A stretch of DNA of 64,000 nucleotides from Heliocidaris tuberculata (GCA_025618425.1 CM046845.1:3208541-3272540); one strand, 5' to 3'. Counted from the first letter of the stretch, positions 47,889 to 57,828 are shown. The notes: a model not told the origin generated them from the letters alone. Numbers and translations: made by a program.

Positions 47889-49530
47889 AACAATATCTCT
47901 TCTCACAAATAAAATGTCCTCATTTTACACATTATAGTGAAATGTTTTGAAAATCATTACGAATCAAATTTTGAACATTTCTAACAACTTTATACGGAAA
48001 TCAACGTATTTAAACGATTTAGAAATTTTGAACAATTGAAAAAAAAAATTGAACATTTCAATTGATTCAATAATTTCGAATACTGAAAAAAAAACAATTT
48101 GAACTCTATTTTTTTTTTCAGAAAAAAAAATTGCCAAGTAAAATTAGCGATGAAATTTTTTTTTTTTTAAAGTTCAAATTTGGTACCGTCTACAATTACA
48201 ATCAATGCTAAGTATAAACTGACTGTATACATGTATATGAGTACATGAACAAGCATTTTCAGTATACATGTACATGTAAGCTTCATTAAACACTTTGCAA
48301 TACATGAAAAGTATAATTTTTTTTTTATATAGTCAACTCATTTTTTTTTTTTAAATCAGAGAAATATCAAGTAACATTTCAGCCAATCTTTTTAGAATGT
48401 TTGTTTCAATTAAATTTCACTAAACTTTAGCTTTTCATTTGAAAAAAACAAAAAACAAAAAAAACCTGTATCATTTATAATAAACATCGTAATTCATTCA
48501 TCAAAATACATGTACATCAAAATTTACTCTTATCACAAGAAGCATTACTTTGCCTTATTACATGAGATTATAAATAAATTGTCATTTGAATTCAAATACA
48601 ATATCATTCCTTTCTAAGTTTCCAAAATATAATTTCATGAGATTTCTATCTCAAAAGCAAACTACATGTATTGTGCTTTCTGGATAAGACAAAATAATTC
48701 ATTGAATTTCAGAAATCCTTAAATTCATCAATACATCTTTTTTTTTTTTTTTAATGTAAACTACAGTACATGAACGAAATAAGCTCTTCTTCGCAAAAAC
48801 TCAAAGTACATATAGAATAATCTGTTTCTTTGCCATAACAAAAAAATCTAAATACAAAGAATAATTTGTTTCTTTGCAAAAGATACATCTAAATGACTCA
48901 AAATGGTACAAGTTGTAAATTGAATACAGATAATTATACTGGACAGAAAATTTCTTGTTTCTGTACATACAAAAACTCAAAAATAGCAGAAAATGATTAG
49001 GCTGCAAATTTTTGTTTGTTTGGCATATACTGAAATATTGACACATAATGAAATATTGACGCATAATGAAATATTGTACAAAATACTGAGGCATATGCAT
49101 AAAAAAAAACTACATATGAGATATGAAATATTGACTAAATAGCCCATAAATTATGCAAATTTTCAAAAAAAATACTGAGAAAATACAACTTCAACAGTTC
49201 GATTTTCATTTACAATCTGTGAAATAGATTTCAATTGAAGATTGTCCGCTCAGTCTATATTGTTCACTTGTCACATTGAAGGAAAAAAATTGAATCAGTT
49301 CCTTTATGTGATTCACAACTATTCCTATTCCTTCCTCTTGATGCTGGAATAAATTCACTGTATCGTTCAACACTTTATCGCGGATGAGAGCTATGGATTC
49401 CAAATTTAAAACGAGTGTTTCAGCTATCTCGCTTTTTCTTCCATACATGTAGTTCAAATGTCACAGTTCAGTGTATTACATGTAGTTCAGCATAATATCA
49501 AGAAATTTAAGTTTCACTTTGTCAAATTTG
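47889..49530 (-). other. Gypsy 3' region between pol and 3' LTR
   Basis: About 1.6 kb of very AT-rich sequence with many poly-A/T tracts. An env would be expected here in an errantivirus-like element, but the largest open frame (49206-49457) has no signal peptide, transmembrane segment or furin site that I can see. A short purine stretch (GAGAAGAGA) near the 3' LTR may be the polypurine tract. Confidence 0.5.
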
Positions 49531-52500
49531 TCATCTCTGAAAATCTCGAAATCTTTCTGGCATCTTAATCTTTCGTCCATAGCGCGAAGTAGTGACTCTG
49601 TCGTCTGATGGTTGTTCATTAGGTTGATGAGCTGCTAGGGAAGTGCTGTCACTTTGAACATCAGATGATGGACCTGGGGGTTGATTAGGATGATTTGCCT
49701 GTGTTAACTGCTCATCTGGGGGGCCTGGTGTTGGTTGGTCGTCTGACTGACACTGGTCAGTTCTATTAGGCTTGGGGTCAACATCTCGTCTCTGTTGTTG
49801 AGTAGATGGTTCTGACCGAGATTGGTAGTCAGAGTTGCCTGGCCTGGTGTTAACATGTGGTGGCTGGCTCACAGACTCTCCTGACCGTGACTGGTGGTCA
49901 GTAAAGTCTCGCTGTCGTTGAACTTCTGGCCTCAGCTGGATTGGTTGTTCTGACCGTGATGGTTGGTCAGAGGAGTTTGGTTGGGGATGAACATCTGGCG
50001 TTGACGGTTCTGACCATAGTGGTTGGTCAGAGGATGAAGGACGAGGATGATCATCAGGCATAGGAACAGATTGCTCTGACCATGATGGTTGGTCAGTATC
50101 TGTCCCCTGCTGTGGCTTGGTAGTTGACCATTCGATGAAGGAAGGCTCAAGTGGCGGTTGAGAGCTTGAAGGAGGTTGAGAGCTTGAAGGAGGTTGAGAG
50201 TTTGAAGGAGGTTGTGAGTTTGAAGGAGGTTGGGAGTTTGAAGGAGGGATGTTCGGATGACTTCTACTTTCTCTAACAAGTTGTCGAGGAAGTCTAGATC
50301 TGAACAGCTTCAGGCGGTTATGATGTACCACCTTTTGAGTTCTCTCGTTGTGGATGTCTGCTATCCGATAGTTCAGTCCATCTTCTGAGGAGGATAGAAT
50401 GGAAAATGGTCCTGTCCAATTCGGATCTAGCTTGTGCCTGGCATTCGTAGGATCATGAAGCCAAACTAAATCACCAATATTGTACTTGATGGAACGAGTC
50501 TTCATGTCATATCTTTCCTTCTGCTGCCTTTGAGCAAGTTGTGATTTCTGCTGAGCATACTGGAAAGCTTTCTTGAGTCGTTGATGTAGATCTATTGCAT
50601 ACTGTTCTGGTGAAGTAGCATACTGGGCTGGAACTGGACATGTGATGTTTGCTGGAACTCTAGCTTCTCTGCCGTGTAGGAGGAAGTACGGAGTCAGTCC
50701 TGTAGTTGAGTGAACGCTTGAGTTGTAAGCAAGTTGTAGCTGATGAAGGTGACTATCCCAATCTCCTCCTTGGTCTGCAATATATCGTGCTAACTGTTCT
50801 TTGATCACACGATTTGCTCGTTCAACTATTCCGGCTCCTTGTGGGTGATATGGTGAGGATCTGGATTTGCGAATTCCAAGTTTCTCGCAAAGCTGCTGGA
50901 CTAATCTGGACTCGAACTGGCGTCCTTGGTCTGTGTGTAGAGTTTCTGGCACACCATGTTCTGTGACATAGTCTTCAAAGATATGTTTGGCAACAGTCTG
51001 CGCAGTCTGGTTTTTCATTGGGTATATGTTCACATATTTGCTGAAATGATCTATGATGACTAGAATGTATCTGTATCCATGGCGAGAAACGGGAAGTTCA
51101 GCGATGTCAGCAAATACCATCTGAAGAGGGTGATTGGTAGTGATACTGCGTAATGGAGCTTGGTGTTTTGGGTTGGGGAAACGGAAAGACTCACAGGCCG
51201 CACATGTCTGACAGTGATTGGTGATGTCCCGGTGCATAAAGGGCCAATAGCATGTGGCTTCCGCTCGATGAATTGTGCGTTGTGGTCCGAAGTGTCCAGA
51301 TGATGGGTGACCATGGAGTTCTTCTATGACTTGGGATACGAGTTGTTCAGGTATGACTGGTTGGAGTATTTCTGCACCAAGTTTGTTGGATTTTGTGCGA
51401 TACAGGATGTCTTGGTGGATGGTCAGACGGGGGTATTCCCACAGAAGTCGTCTCATACGGGGATTGAATTTCCGTATCTCTCTGACTGAAGGTCGATGAC
51501 CCATCCTGACATACTCCATAACTTGCTTGATGTCTTTATCATCTTTCTGAAAGTCTCGTAGCTCAGATTGTCGATCAGCAAGAATGAAGATCTCTGGTTT
51601 ACTTTGCATCTTGTGTTCAGCTGATTCTTGAGTAGCTTCTGGCATCTCTAAAGACTTTGAAGAAGAACGTGTGTGGACTACATTGCAACTGGCTTGGTGT
51701 TGCTGAGACAGTTTGGTTTGCTCATCTCGTGCCGTCTGATGGTGTGGACGTCGCGAAAGAGCGTCGGCGTTTTGGTTTGAGCGCCCTTTGCGATGGATGA
51801 TCTTGAAGGAGTAGGCATCTAATTCTACTATCCAGCGTGCACGTCTACCAGTAGCATCGTCTTGGATTGGTACTTTCATATAGCCGAGAAGTGGTTGGTG
51901 GTCTGTGAAGACTGTAAAAGGTTGTCCTCTGAGATAATGTCGGAAGTGACGTACAGCTGCAACAATGGCATACAGCTCTCGATCGTACGTAGACCATCTC
52001 TTCTGAGGTGCGGAGAGCTTCTGGCTGTAATAAGCTATGACGTGTTCTCTTCCATCTTGGACTTGAGAGAGTATGGCGCCAATAGCATCATTGGAGGCGT
52101 CTGTTGCTATGTTGAAGGTTTTGTTGAAGTCAGGGAATGCTAGTATGGGTGCATTGGTAAGTGCCATCTTCAAATTGATGAAGGCTGTTTCACAGTCAGC
52201 ATTCCAGATGAATTGCGTTCCTTTATGTGTCAGGTTGGTGAGAGGTGTGGAAACTTGGGCAAAGCCTGGGATGAAGCGACGATAGAATGAAGCTAGGCCT
52301 AAGAAAGATCGAACCTGTGATGGACTCTGGGGTCTTGGCCATGCTGCAACTTTGGCTGTGTTGTTTGGATCTGGAAGTACTCCTTGTGTGCCAATGACAT
52401 AGCCGAGATAGGTGACTTTCTTCTGTAGAAACTGGCACTTGGTAGGTTTTAACTTCAATCCGGCATCTTTGAAGCGCTGGAGGACTTCTTGGAGGTTGTG

Positions 52501-53997
52501 AAGATGTTCTTCAAAGCTTCGACCCATTACGATGCAGTCGTCAAGATATATCAGGCAAGTTGACCAATGAAGACCATGAAGGACAGATTCCATTAGACGT
52601 TGGAATGTCATCGGAGCATTGACTAAGCCAAAAGGCATGACGTTGAAGTGATATAAGCCACTGCCAGTTGAGAAGGCTGTCTTCTCTTTGCTTTCTGGGT
52701 CAAGTCTAATTTGCCAATATCCGCTTGACAAATCCATGACGCTGAAGTAGGATGACGATGAGAGGGCATCAACAGAATCGTCCTGACGAGGGATTGGGTG
52801 AGAGTCTCTGATGGTGACTGCATTGAGAGCTCTATAATCGACGCAGAATCTGTATGTGTCATCCTTTTTCTTTACCATGACGATAGGGCTAGACCATGGA
52901 CTGTGGCTTTCTTCAATGATTCCACGTTGAAGAAGATCATCTACCTGTCTCTGGATCTCAATTCGCATGGTTGGTGATGTTCGATAGGCTCTTTGACGAA
53001 GAGGTGTCTCATTCGTTGTGTTTATCGTATGGTAGACATCAGCCTGTCCTATGTCGTCTTGTGATGAGCTAAACACATCAGCGTAGGAGCTAAGAACTTG
53101 CTTGGTCTTCTCATACTGAGCCTTGGTAAGATCTGACTTGGTGAGCATGTCATCTATTGGTAGTGTTGGTTTCGACTCTTGGGTAGCAGCTATCACCTTA
53201 TCAAAGATCTGGTATTCTTCTTGAGGATCACTGGTCAGTGAGTGGAAATGACCAAGAATGGTGTTCGCTGTTAGATCAACCTTTTCTTGAGATGCGTTGA
53301 CAAGTCGGACAAGAATGAGACCGTCTTGTGGTGTGTTCACTGATCTAGCACCAGCTATAGGATGATGTTCTTGTAGTGTCGGTTCAAAGATACCATCGTA
53401 TCCTTGTGGAATGAGGTCTGGTTGTTGAGGTTCCAGTCTTCCTTGTACGTGTATCTCGCTCATTGCTGGTATAGTTACTTGTCCTATCAGTGTAACATTG
53501 CACTTGAGAGGGGCTTGGTACTGATTCTTGTCCACGAGAGGTATGGTTACTCCCGGCATGGTGAATGTGGTTGTGGAGAGTACTGCATTGTTTCTCCAAA
53601 AGAAATCCCATCCGATGATAACAGGGTGACTTATACCTCTGGCGACCATGAATGTGTGCCTTCTTGTAGTATTTCCAAGATGTAGGGTGGTGTGAATGGT
53701 ACCAAGAATATCTAGGAGCTGTTTGGTGACAGATGTTGCTGCTACAGTGGATTTCACTAGGGGGCTCCTCTGAGATTTTGGTATTGAGTCGTAGAAGTCA
53801 CTGCTGATAAGAGAGGTGTATGATCCGCAGTCTAAGTATGCTAAGATATACGTGTTGTCTAGAATGATAGGGATGTAGGGTGGTTGTTGCTGAGCAGAAT
53901 TATCTATGTTAACTTGGGCCGCAGTTGTGGAAGTTGATGACTGACCCGCATCACCAACTAATGGTAGTTTCCCTGATGAGCTCGACTGGCTTGGTCG
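49531..53997 (-). CDS. Gypsy pol: protease, reverse transcriptase, RNase H, integrase
   Basis: The frame is open from 53997 (after a TGA) to 49531; expression is expected as gag-pol by a -1 shift near 53970, so no own ATG is needed. Counting from 53757: protease lies upstream with YLDCGSYTSL (about 53850-53823). RT spans 230-460 with YRFCVDYRALNAV, VMPFGLVNAP and the catalytic YLDD at 404-407. RNase H is at 545-670 (ATDASND, YDRELYA, TDHQPL). Integrase has an HH-CC finger (about 815-855), catalytic D884, D943 (HTDQGRQFES) and E979 (GAGIVERAN). A GPY/F-like module (WTGPFSIL) is near 1115. A 200-residue Pro/Ser/Gln-rich repetitive tail ends the protein. No stop or frameshift was seen. The protease DCG instead of DTG/DSG is unusual. 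Confidence 0.93.
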   Translation of the reverse strand, partial: RPSQSSSSGKLPLVGDAGQSSTSTTAAQVNIDNSAQQQPPYIPIILDNTYILAYLDCGSYTSLISSDFYDSIPKSQRSPLVKSTVAATSVTKQLLDILGTIHTTLHLGNTTRRHTFMVARGISHPVIIGWDFFWRNNAVLSTTTFTMPGVTIPLVDKNQYQAPLKCNVTLIGQVTIPAMSEIHVQGRLEPQQPDLIPQGYDGIFEPTLQEHHPIAGARSVNTPQDGLILVRLVNASQEKVDLTANTILGHFHSLTSDPQEEYQIFDKVIAATQESKPTLPIDDMLTKSDLTKAQYEKTKQVLSSYADVFSSSQDDIGQADVYHTINTTNETPLRQRAYRTSPTMRIEIQRQVDDLLQRGIIEESHSPWSSPIVMVKKKDDTYRFCVDYRALNAVTIRDSHPIPRQDDSVDALSSSSYFSVMDLSSGYWQIRLDPESKEKTAFSTGSGLYHFNVMPFGLVNAPMTFQRLMESVLHGLHWSTCLIYLDDCIVMGRSFEEHLHNLQEVLQRFKDAGLKLKPTKCQFLQKKVTYLGYVIGTQGVLPDPNNTAKVAAWPRPQSPSQVRSFLGLASFYRRFIPGFAQVSTPLTNLTHKGTQFIWNADCETAFINLKMALTNAPILAFPDFNKTFNIATDASNDAIGAILSQVQDGREHVIAYYSQKLSAPQKRWSTYDRELYAIVAAVRHFRHYLRGQPFTVFTDHQPLLGYMKVPIQDDATGRRARWIVELDAYSFKIIHRKGRSNQNADALSRRPHHQTARDEQTKLSQQHQASCNVVHTRSSSKSLEMPEATQESAEHKMQSKPEIFILADRQSELRDFQKDDKDIKQVMEYVRMGHRPSVREIRKFNPRMRRLLWEYPRLTIHQDILYRTKSNKLGAEILQPVIPEQLVSQVIEELHGHPSSGHFGPQRTIHRAEATCYWPFMHRDITNHCQTCAACESFRFPNPKHQAPLRSITTNHPLQMVFADIAELPVSRHGYRYILVIIDHFSKYVNIYPMKNQTAQTVAKHIFEDYVTEHGVPETLHTDQGRQFESRLVQQLCEKLGIRKSRSSPYHPQGAGIVERANRVIKEQLARYIADQGGDWDSHLHQLQLAYNSSVHSTTGLTPYFLLHGREARVPANITCPVPAQYATSPEQYAIDLHQRLKKAFQYAQQKSQLAQRQQKERYDMKTRSIKYNIGDLVWLHDPTNARHKLDPNWTGPFSILSSSEDGLNYRIADIHNERTQKVVHHNRLKLFRSRLPRQLVRESRSHPNIPPSNSQPPSNSQPPSNSQPPSSSQPPSSSQPPLEPSFIEWSTTKPQQGTDTDQPSWSEQSVPMPDDHPRPSSSDQPLWSEPSTPDVHPQPNSSDQPSRSEQPIQLRPEVQRQRDFTDHQSRSGESVSQPPHVNTRPGNSDYQSRSEPSTQQQRRDVDPKPNRTDQCQSDDQPTPGPPDEQLTQANHPNQPPGPSSDVQSDSTSLAAHQPNEQPSDDRVTTSRYGRKIKMPERFRDFQR
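50015..50260 (-). repeat. In-frame minisatellite in pol tail
   Basis: Tandem units encoding PPSNSQ/PPSSSQ, about 18 nt each, at about 50150-50240, plus longer diverged TDQPSWSEQ-type units through about 49800-50100. Likely length-variable between copies. Confidence 0.75.
53967..53973 (-). promoter_or_regulatory. Probable -1 ribosomal frameshift site between gag and pol
   Basis: Minus-strand heptamer GGGAAAC, phased in the gag frame as G GGA AAC, lies 7 nt before the gag stop and inside the gag/pol overlap (53958-53997). This fits the X XXY YYZ slippery rule, and pol is in the -1 frame. A stimulatory downstream hairpin or pseudoknot was not assessed. Confidence 0.75.
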
Positions 53998-54200
53998 TCA
54001 AAGTGGACATGACTTTGCCTTCTTGGTGGTGTCGGAGAACGTCTTCTTGGCATGTCTGGTCTGAAGGAGGATGAATAAGAGTGTGAAGAGTATCTTGTCG
54101 GACTGGATGAGGGTGTCAGAGGTCGTCTTCTAGGTGAATCTGATCGAGTGAAGGAGGTTGAATCACGATATGAATGATATCTGGTTGGGCTGGGTGTAGG

Positions 54201-54914
54201 CACTCATAGCGACATTACTATACTTCGTGTGTAGACTCTAGGCAGTCATCCACCTCGACACTTTCAAAACACCACTGCACAAAAGGCACCAACATTCACT
54301 CATAATTGGCATTTAATTTACAAGAAACAACACCAACATATTCATGAAATACAATAAATTCAACTCACCGATGTTGGAAAAGATAATTCCGAAAATGAAA
54401 TCTGTAATTTACTGTCACTTCTGGCGAAACGGGGTATCGCAAGTCATGATGTACATTTCCTGATCGCCGCGAGCGCTGACATCTCCCGCTAAAAAATTCG
54501 GTCGTTAAAAGTTCGGTTCCTATCGCGCACACGTACGTCCCGATTTTCCGTGTGTGCGATTGTAGAGATCGATGTGCACGCGATACCGAGTTTCGTTGTA
54601 GACAAAATTTTATTGGCCGATTTAGTCTAAAAACATCGGCACCATGAAAACAACATGCGATCGCAAAAAAAATTGGCGGGGATTTCTTAGGTTTTGGACA
54701 TGATTTTGACTTTGGATTTTGCTGGAAATATCAGAAGTTTTTCCTAACGGCCATTTAAGGTAGGAAAGAGATTTTAAAGTGCTGAATTTGAAAGGAAGTA
54801 TTTTAAATATTTATCTTACTTTTCCTCCCATACCTTAAGTACATGCGATAGAAAATGACTAGTATTTTTGCATTCGTCCCGCGTAGTGGTCAGTATGACC
54901 ACTATACGTGGTGT
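54201..54914. mobile_element. 714 bp CpG-rich insertion in gypsy gag
   Basis: Bounded by the same 9 bp, GGGTGTAGG, at 54192-54200 and 54915-54923. Insert plus one repeat is 723 nt, a multiple of three, and gag continues in the same frame. The ends are weakly inverted-repeat-like (ATAGTGGTCATACT against ATAGCGACATTACT). The interior (about 54440-54600) is CpG-rich. On the minus strand it shows a good donor (GTGAGT at 54368) and acceptor (TTTTGTGCAG ending 54275). It could be a DNA transposon with 9 bp duplication or a captured host promoter/exon segment. Confidence 0.6.
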
Positions 54915-56346
54915 GGGTGTAGGTGACCGATAATATGACCTACCACGGGATCTATCATGCTGTCCGTAGGATGAGTGGTAACTTGATGAGCTAGATGAAG
55001 GATGCGAACGAGGATACGACCTGTCCTGTGACATCTCGTGTCTGTAGGATGATTTATCGTGATGTGAGTATCTTGTTGGACTAGATGAGGGTGAACGATA
55101 AGGCCTATCACGATGTGAGGAGTACCTGGTCGGACTGGAGAATGGCGACCGAGGATGATATCTGTCGTGTGGTCTTTTCTCGAAGGAGGCAGGAGATCGT
55201 GAGTGACCTGTAATTGCTAGTGCATCAATCTTTTCTTCTAGAGAGGCAATACGTTGCATGAGGACACCATATGAGCTGTCAGAGTTGGATGTAGCTGCCA
55301 CTTGTATCTGAGTGCTATCTGGTTGGCCTAGAAGTGTTGCCTGTTCTATTCGGACTGCTGTGTTTACTGCCTGCTTGAAAGATTCAACACCATGTTCGTA
55401 TAACTTTTTCCTGAGCCCTAAGTCTAAGCCTGCCATGAAGCGACGAAACTTCTCTCCGTCTTTGGCGTCTTCATCATACTTGGGAAAGGCTTCTCCAACT
55501 AATGTTGAAATGGCTGCTGAGAACACTTCAATAGGTTCTGAAGGTAATCTGCTGCGAGCTGTAATGCAGGAACGAAAGTTGGTTAGGTATGTTGTTCGTC
55601 CAAATACCTCGGAAAGGACTGTCTTTACTTTCTCAAAATCTTTCTTATCTGATTCAGGTAGGCTCTCCCATACAGTAAATGCTGATCCTGAAAGTCGGGA
55701 AGGAAGCAAACTATGTTTCTGAGCAGAGCTACTGTCTAAGGAGTCAACTGCAACTTCGAATCTTCTCACCCACTGGCGGAAATCTTTTCCTTCTTCTCCA
55801 GTGAAAATCTCTGGCAGTTCAAGGCGAAACATAGCCATAATCACACAAACATACAGAAACAATGCTGTAAATAATGATGAATGAAGTCTATCTCTCATAT
55901 GGACTAGAAGGAGGAAGGTATCCCAATTGAAGGAGGAAGATTACAGATCATACGAAGTAGGAAGATTCTATCTCATACAAATGCATGTAAAAGTTATCAG
56001 TACATGGAGAGCATCTGATGAAGGGTGATATCAATTATCATCACAGAAAATAGTGGTAGACTTACTCAGTTACTGTAGACAATTTACTCCACTAAATTCA
56101 CGATGAAGGAAGAAATCAACGCTTGAAGCAGGTTGAAAAATGCTTGAAGTACAAAATTCACGATGAGTGTGGAAGTCTACACTGGAAGTAGGGTGAAAAT
56201 TGCTTGAACTTCATTGAGGTACAAACCAAGATGAAGGGCAAATTACTTACTGAAGGAGGAAAAAATAACATGTCAATTGAAGCAGGGTGAAATTTAGCTT
56301 GGTTGAGGCTATCACGAGCTGCTATCTCTGCCTGAAGTTAGGGAGA

Positions 56347-56360
56347 CACCGCTGCTACCA
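56347..56360 (-). other. Primer-binding site of the gypsy element
   Basis: Three bases downstream of the 5' LTR on the minus strand: TGGTAGCAGCGGTG. This would pair with the 3' end of a tRNA ending CACCGCTGCTACCA. Some leucine tRNAs end in a very similar sequence, so Leu is likely but not certain. Confidence 0.6.
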
Positions 56361-56363
56361 GTT

Positions 56364-56901
56364 TGTAGGGTGGCCTATGGAGCAAGCTATATGTAATATA
56401 TAACTAGGCGTGGTCCTTTACCACAGAGAAAAGAAATGACATGTTGACTCCTCGATTGCCTGTGATGAACTGTCCTGAGGTGTTACACTTATCTCCACCT
56501 CAGGGGTTTATTTTGCATATATATATTTGTATAACAAGGTAAATAATAAATATTCAAATAACGTAATTTGCAAATGAAAGTAAGTACATAAATATACATA
56601 AGATTTTATGAATATAAATGAATTGCTATAAATATACATTATTTTAACTGAATAATCATAAGGGCTAAACCAATCAGAGTAAAGAGAACAAATCTACTGA
56701 TCCATGGAATGAACATGAAGAGAGGAACAAAAGACATTGCAATTAGGAATGTAGAGGGAATGTAAAGCATGAGAGAAAGGGTGATCATGTGATATGAAAA
56801 GTTAAGAGGGTTGAAGGTAGAGGGAGACAATTGGAGAGATGGGGAGAGAGGAAGTGTAAGATAGTTACATAAAATATTCTTGTTCAAATATAATCTCTAC
56901 A
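56364..56901 (-). repeat. 5' LTR of the gypsy element
   Basis: 538 bp, nearly identical to 47351-47888. As the 5' LTR it should hold the promoter of the element; an AT-rich core (ATATATATATTTG) is visible, but no initiation site can be set. The leader 55839-56360 follows on the minus strand and has imperfect ~60 bp repeats (ATTCACGATGAAGGAAGAAATCA-like and GTGTGGAAG variants) around 56097-56230. Confidence 0.95.
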
Positions 56902-57129
56902 CAACCATTTAAGCTTTAGCATGTTTAGAAAAGCGGAAATACATCCCACTTATGTTTGGGAAAATAAAGTTCCCTTTCTAGACCTAGATTCTAGACTACT
57001 CTAGTCTATATATGGTACTAGGTCTACTACTACTAGCTCTATCTTGGCCGGGCGTTGGGGTCTACAGATCAATACAAATTACAAGGTTAAGGATTAGCAA
57101 GGAGTTATAACAGAACTGTTACATATATT

Positions 57130-57353
57130 ATCTAATGACTTGTTTTGGCAAGGAGTTAACTCCTTGGTTTTGGACACAAAACGATCAGCATGTGGGGAAC
57201 TCCAGTGAGCGCATCCGCCGTGGGACTGTGTCAATTAGATTTAGAGTAGACTTTGTCTTTGAGTTGACCGCTGGAAAGGTGTACAGAGCAAGAATCGTGC
57301 GTACCGTAATTTCGTTGAGCAAGAACTATCTTGCAGAATTCAGGAAATGAAAA
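57130..57353 (+). other. Open frame of unknown nature
   Basis: An uninterrupted frame of 71 codons (57135-57350) containing IRFRVDFVFELTAGKVYRAR. No known motif, no acceptor or donor that fits. Recorded only because it lies immediately upstream of a possible signal-peptide exon; weak support. Confidence 0.15.
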
Positions 57354-57354
57354 G

Positions 57355-57436
57355 ATGAAACCTGTCGTAAACAAGTTCATCATCATGTATCTCATCGGGC
57401 TCATCTCCCTCCTACTCGTCCACTCTTCTCAGCACT
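57355..57436 (+). other. Possible orphan signal-peptide exon
   Basis: ATG at 57355 opens a basic N-terminus, a hydrophobic core (FIIMYLIGLISLLLVHS) and SSQH, ending at a T followed by GTAAAG at 57437. That is a phase 1 donor, as usual after signal-peptide exons. No matching downstream exon is seen on the plus strand. The SRCR receptor that needs such an exon lies on the other strand, so it cannot use this one. Confidence 0.2.
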
Positions 57437-57479
57437 GTAAAGTCATCTCATTGTCATAATGCATTGCATTGCTAGCTAG

Positions 57480-57620
57480 CTAGCTGTACTGTGCACATTT
57501 GCGCAGAGAGATCGAGAAACTTCGCGCCTTTCTTCCCGGCCCGGCCGGCCGGCCCGGCCGGGGCTCGGCCTCGCGCGTCCGCGCCCGCTGCTCTGCCCGC
57601 TGCCTGCCGCTGCGTTTCAA
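57480..57620. promoter_or_regulatory. GC-rich, CpG-dense block
   Basis: GGCCGGCCGGCCCGGCCGGG and GCGCGTCCGCGCC within an otherwise AT-rich region. Could be a CpG-island promoter (for the SRCR receptor, minus strand, or an unseen gene) or a recent GC-rich insertion. No start site is assigned. Confidence 0.35.
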
Positions 57621-57709
57621 ATGATGAGGGGCGTGGTTCGTGGATGGGTAAACTTGTTCTTATGCAATCCGCTGGGGGAAAAACCTTAGACAACGATGAC
57701 GTCATATCG

Positions 57710-57712
57710 TCT

Positions 57713-57757
<45 letters not shown>

Positions 57758-57828
57758 ATGCCCCCCTCTCTCTCCACTGATCCCCCTGTCTCTAAAGAAG
57801 AAGAAGAAGAAGAAGAAAAAAAAAAAAC
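57710..57828. repeat. CT microsatellite followed by GAA repeat
   Basis: (CT)n at about 57720-57770 with C-rich interruptions, then (GAA)n and poly-A at about 57796-57825. Confidence 0.85.

Larger units (their letters stand above)
53958..55838 (-). pseudogene. Gypsy gag, interrupted by a 714 bp insertion
   Basis: Start taken at MAMFRLELPEIFTGEEG (55838); an upstream ATG at 55898 would add an unusual hydrophobic leader. Residues 1-190 resemble a retrotransposon gag capsid (FRQWVRRFEVAVDS, KLYEHGVESFKQAV). The remainder is an Arg/Ser/Pro-rich basic region with repeated SPTRYSSH units. There is no CCHC zinc knuckle, so RNA binding may rest on the basic tail (inference). The frame is cut at the 9 bp repeat CCTACACCC by an insertion and resumes in the same frame at 54200, ending HQGNYH and TAG at 53958-53960. 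In this copy the read-through protein stops inside the insertion at 54816. Confidence 0.8.
47351..56901 (-). mobile_element. Full-length Ty3/gypsy LTR retrotransposon
   Basis: 9551 bp between CAAC (47347-47350) and CAAC (56902-56905), a 4 bp target duplication. Two 538 bp LTRs with TGTAG...CTACA ends appear to differ at only one position (47757-region GCACGAG against GCATGAG). The order on the minus strand is 5' LTR, primer-binding site, gag, pol (protease, RT, RNase H, integrase) and 3' LTR. Gag lies in the preceding frame with a -1 shift site. No env was found. Protease-RT-RNase H-integrase order defines Ty3/gypsy. Near-identical LTRs mean a recent insertion. Gag is interrupted (see 54201-54914), so this copy probably depends on helpers. 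Confidence 0.95.

Noticed and set aside
49932..50279. 115-codon Leu/Gln-rich frame within pol
   Set aside because: Shadow of the pol tail minisatellite in another frame.
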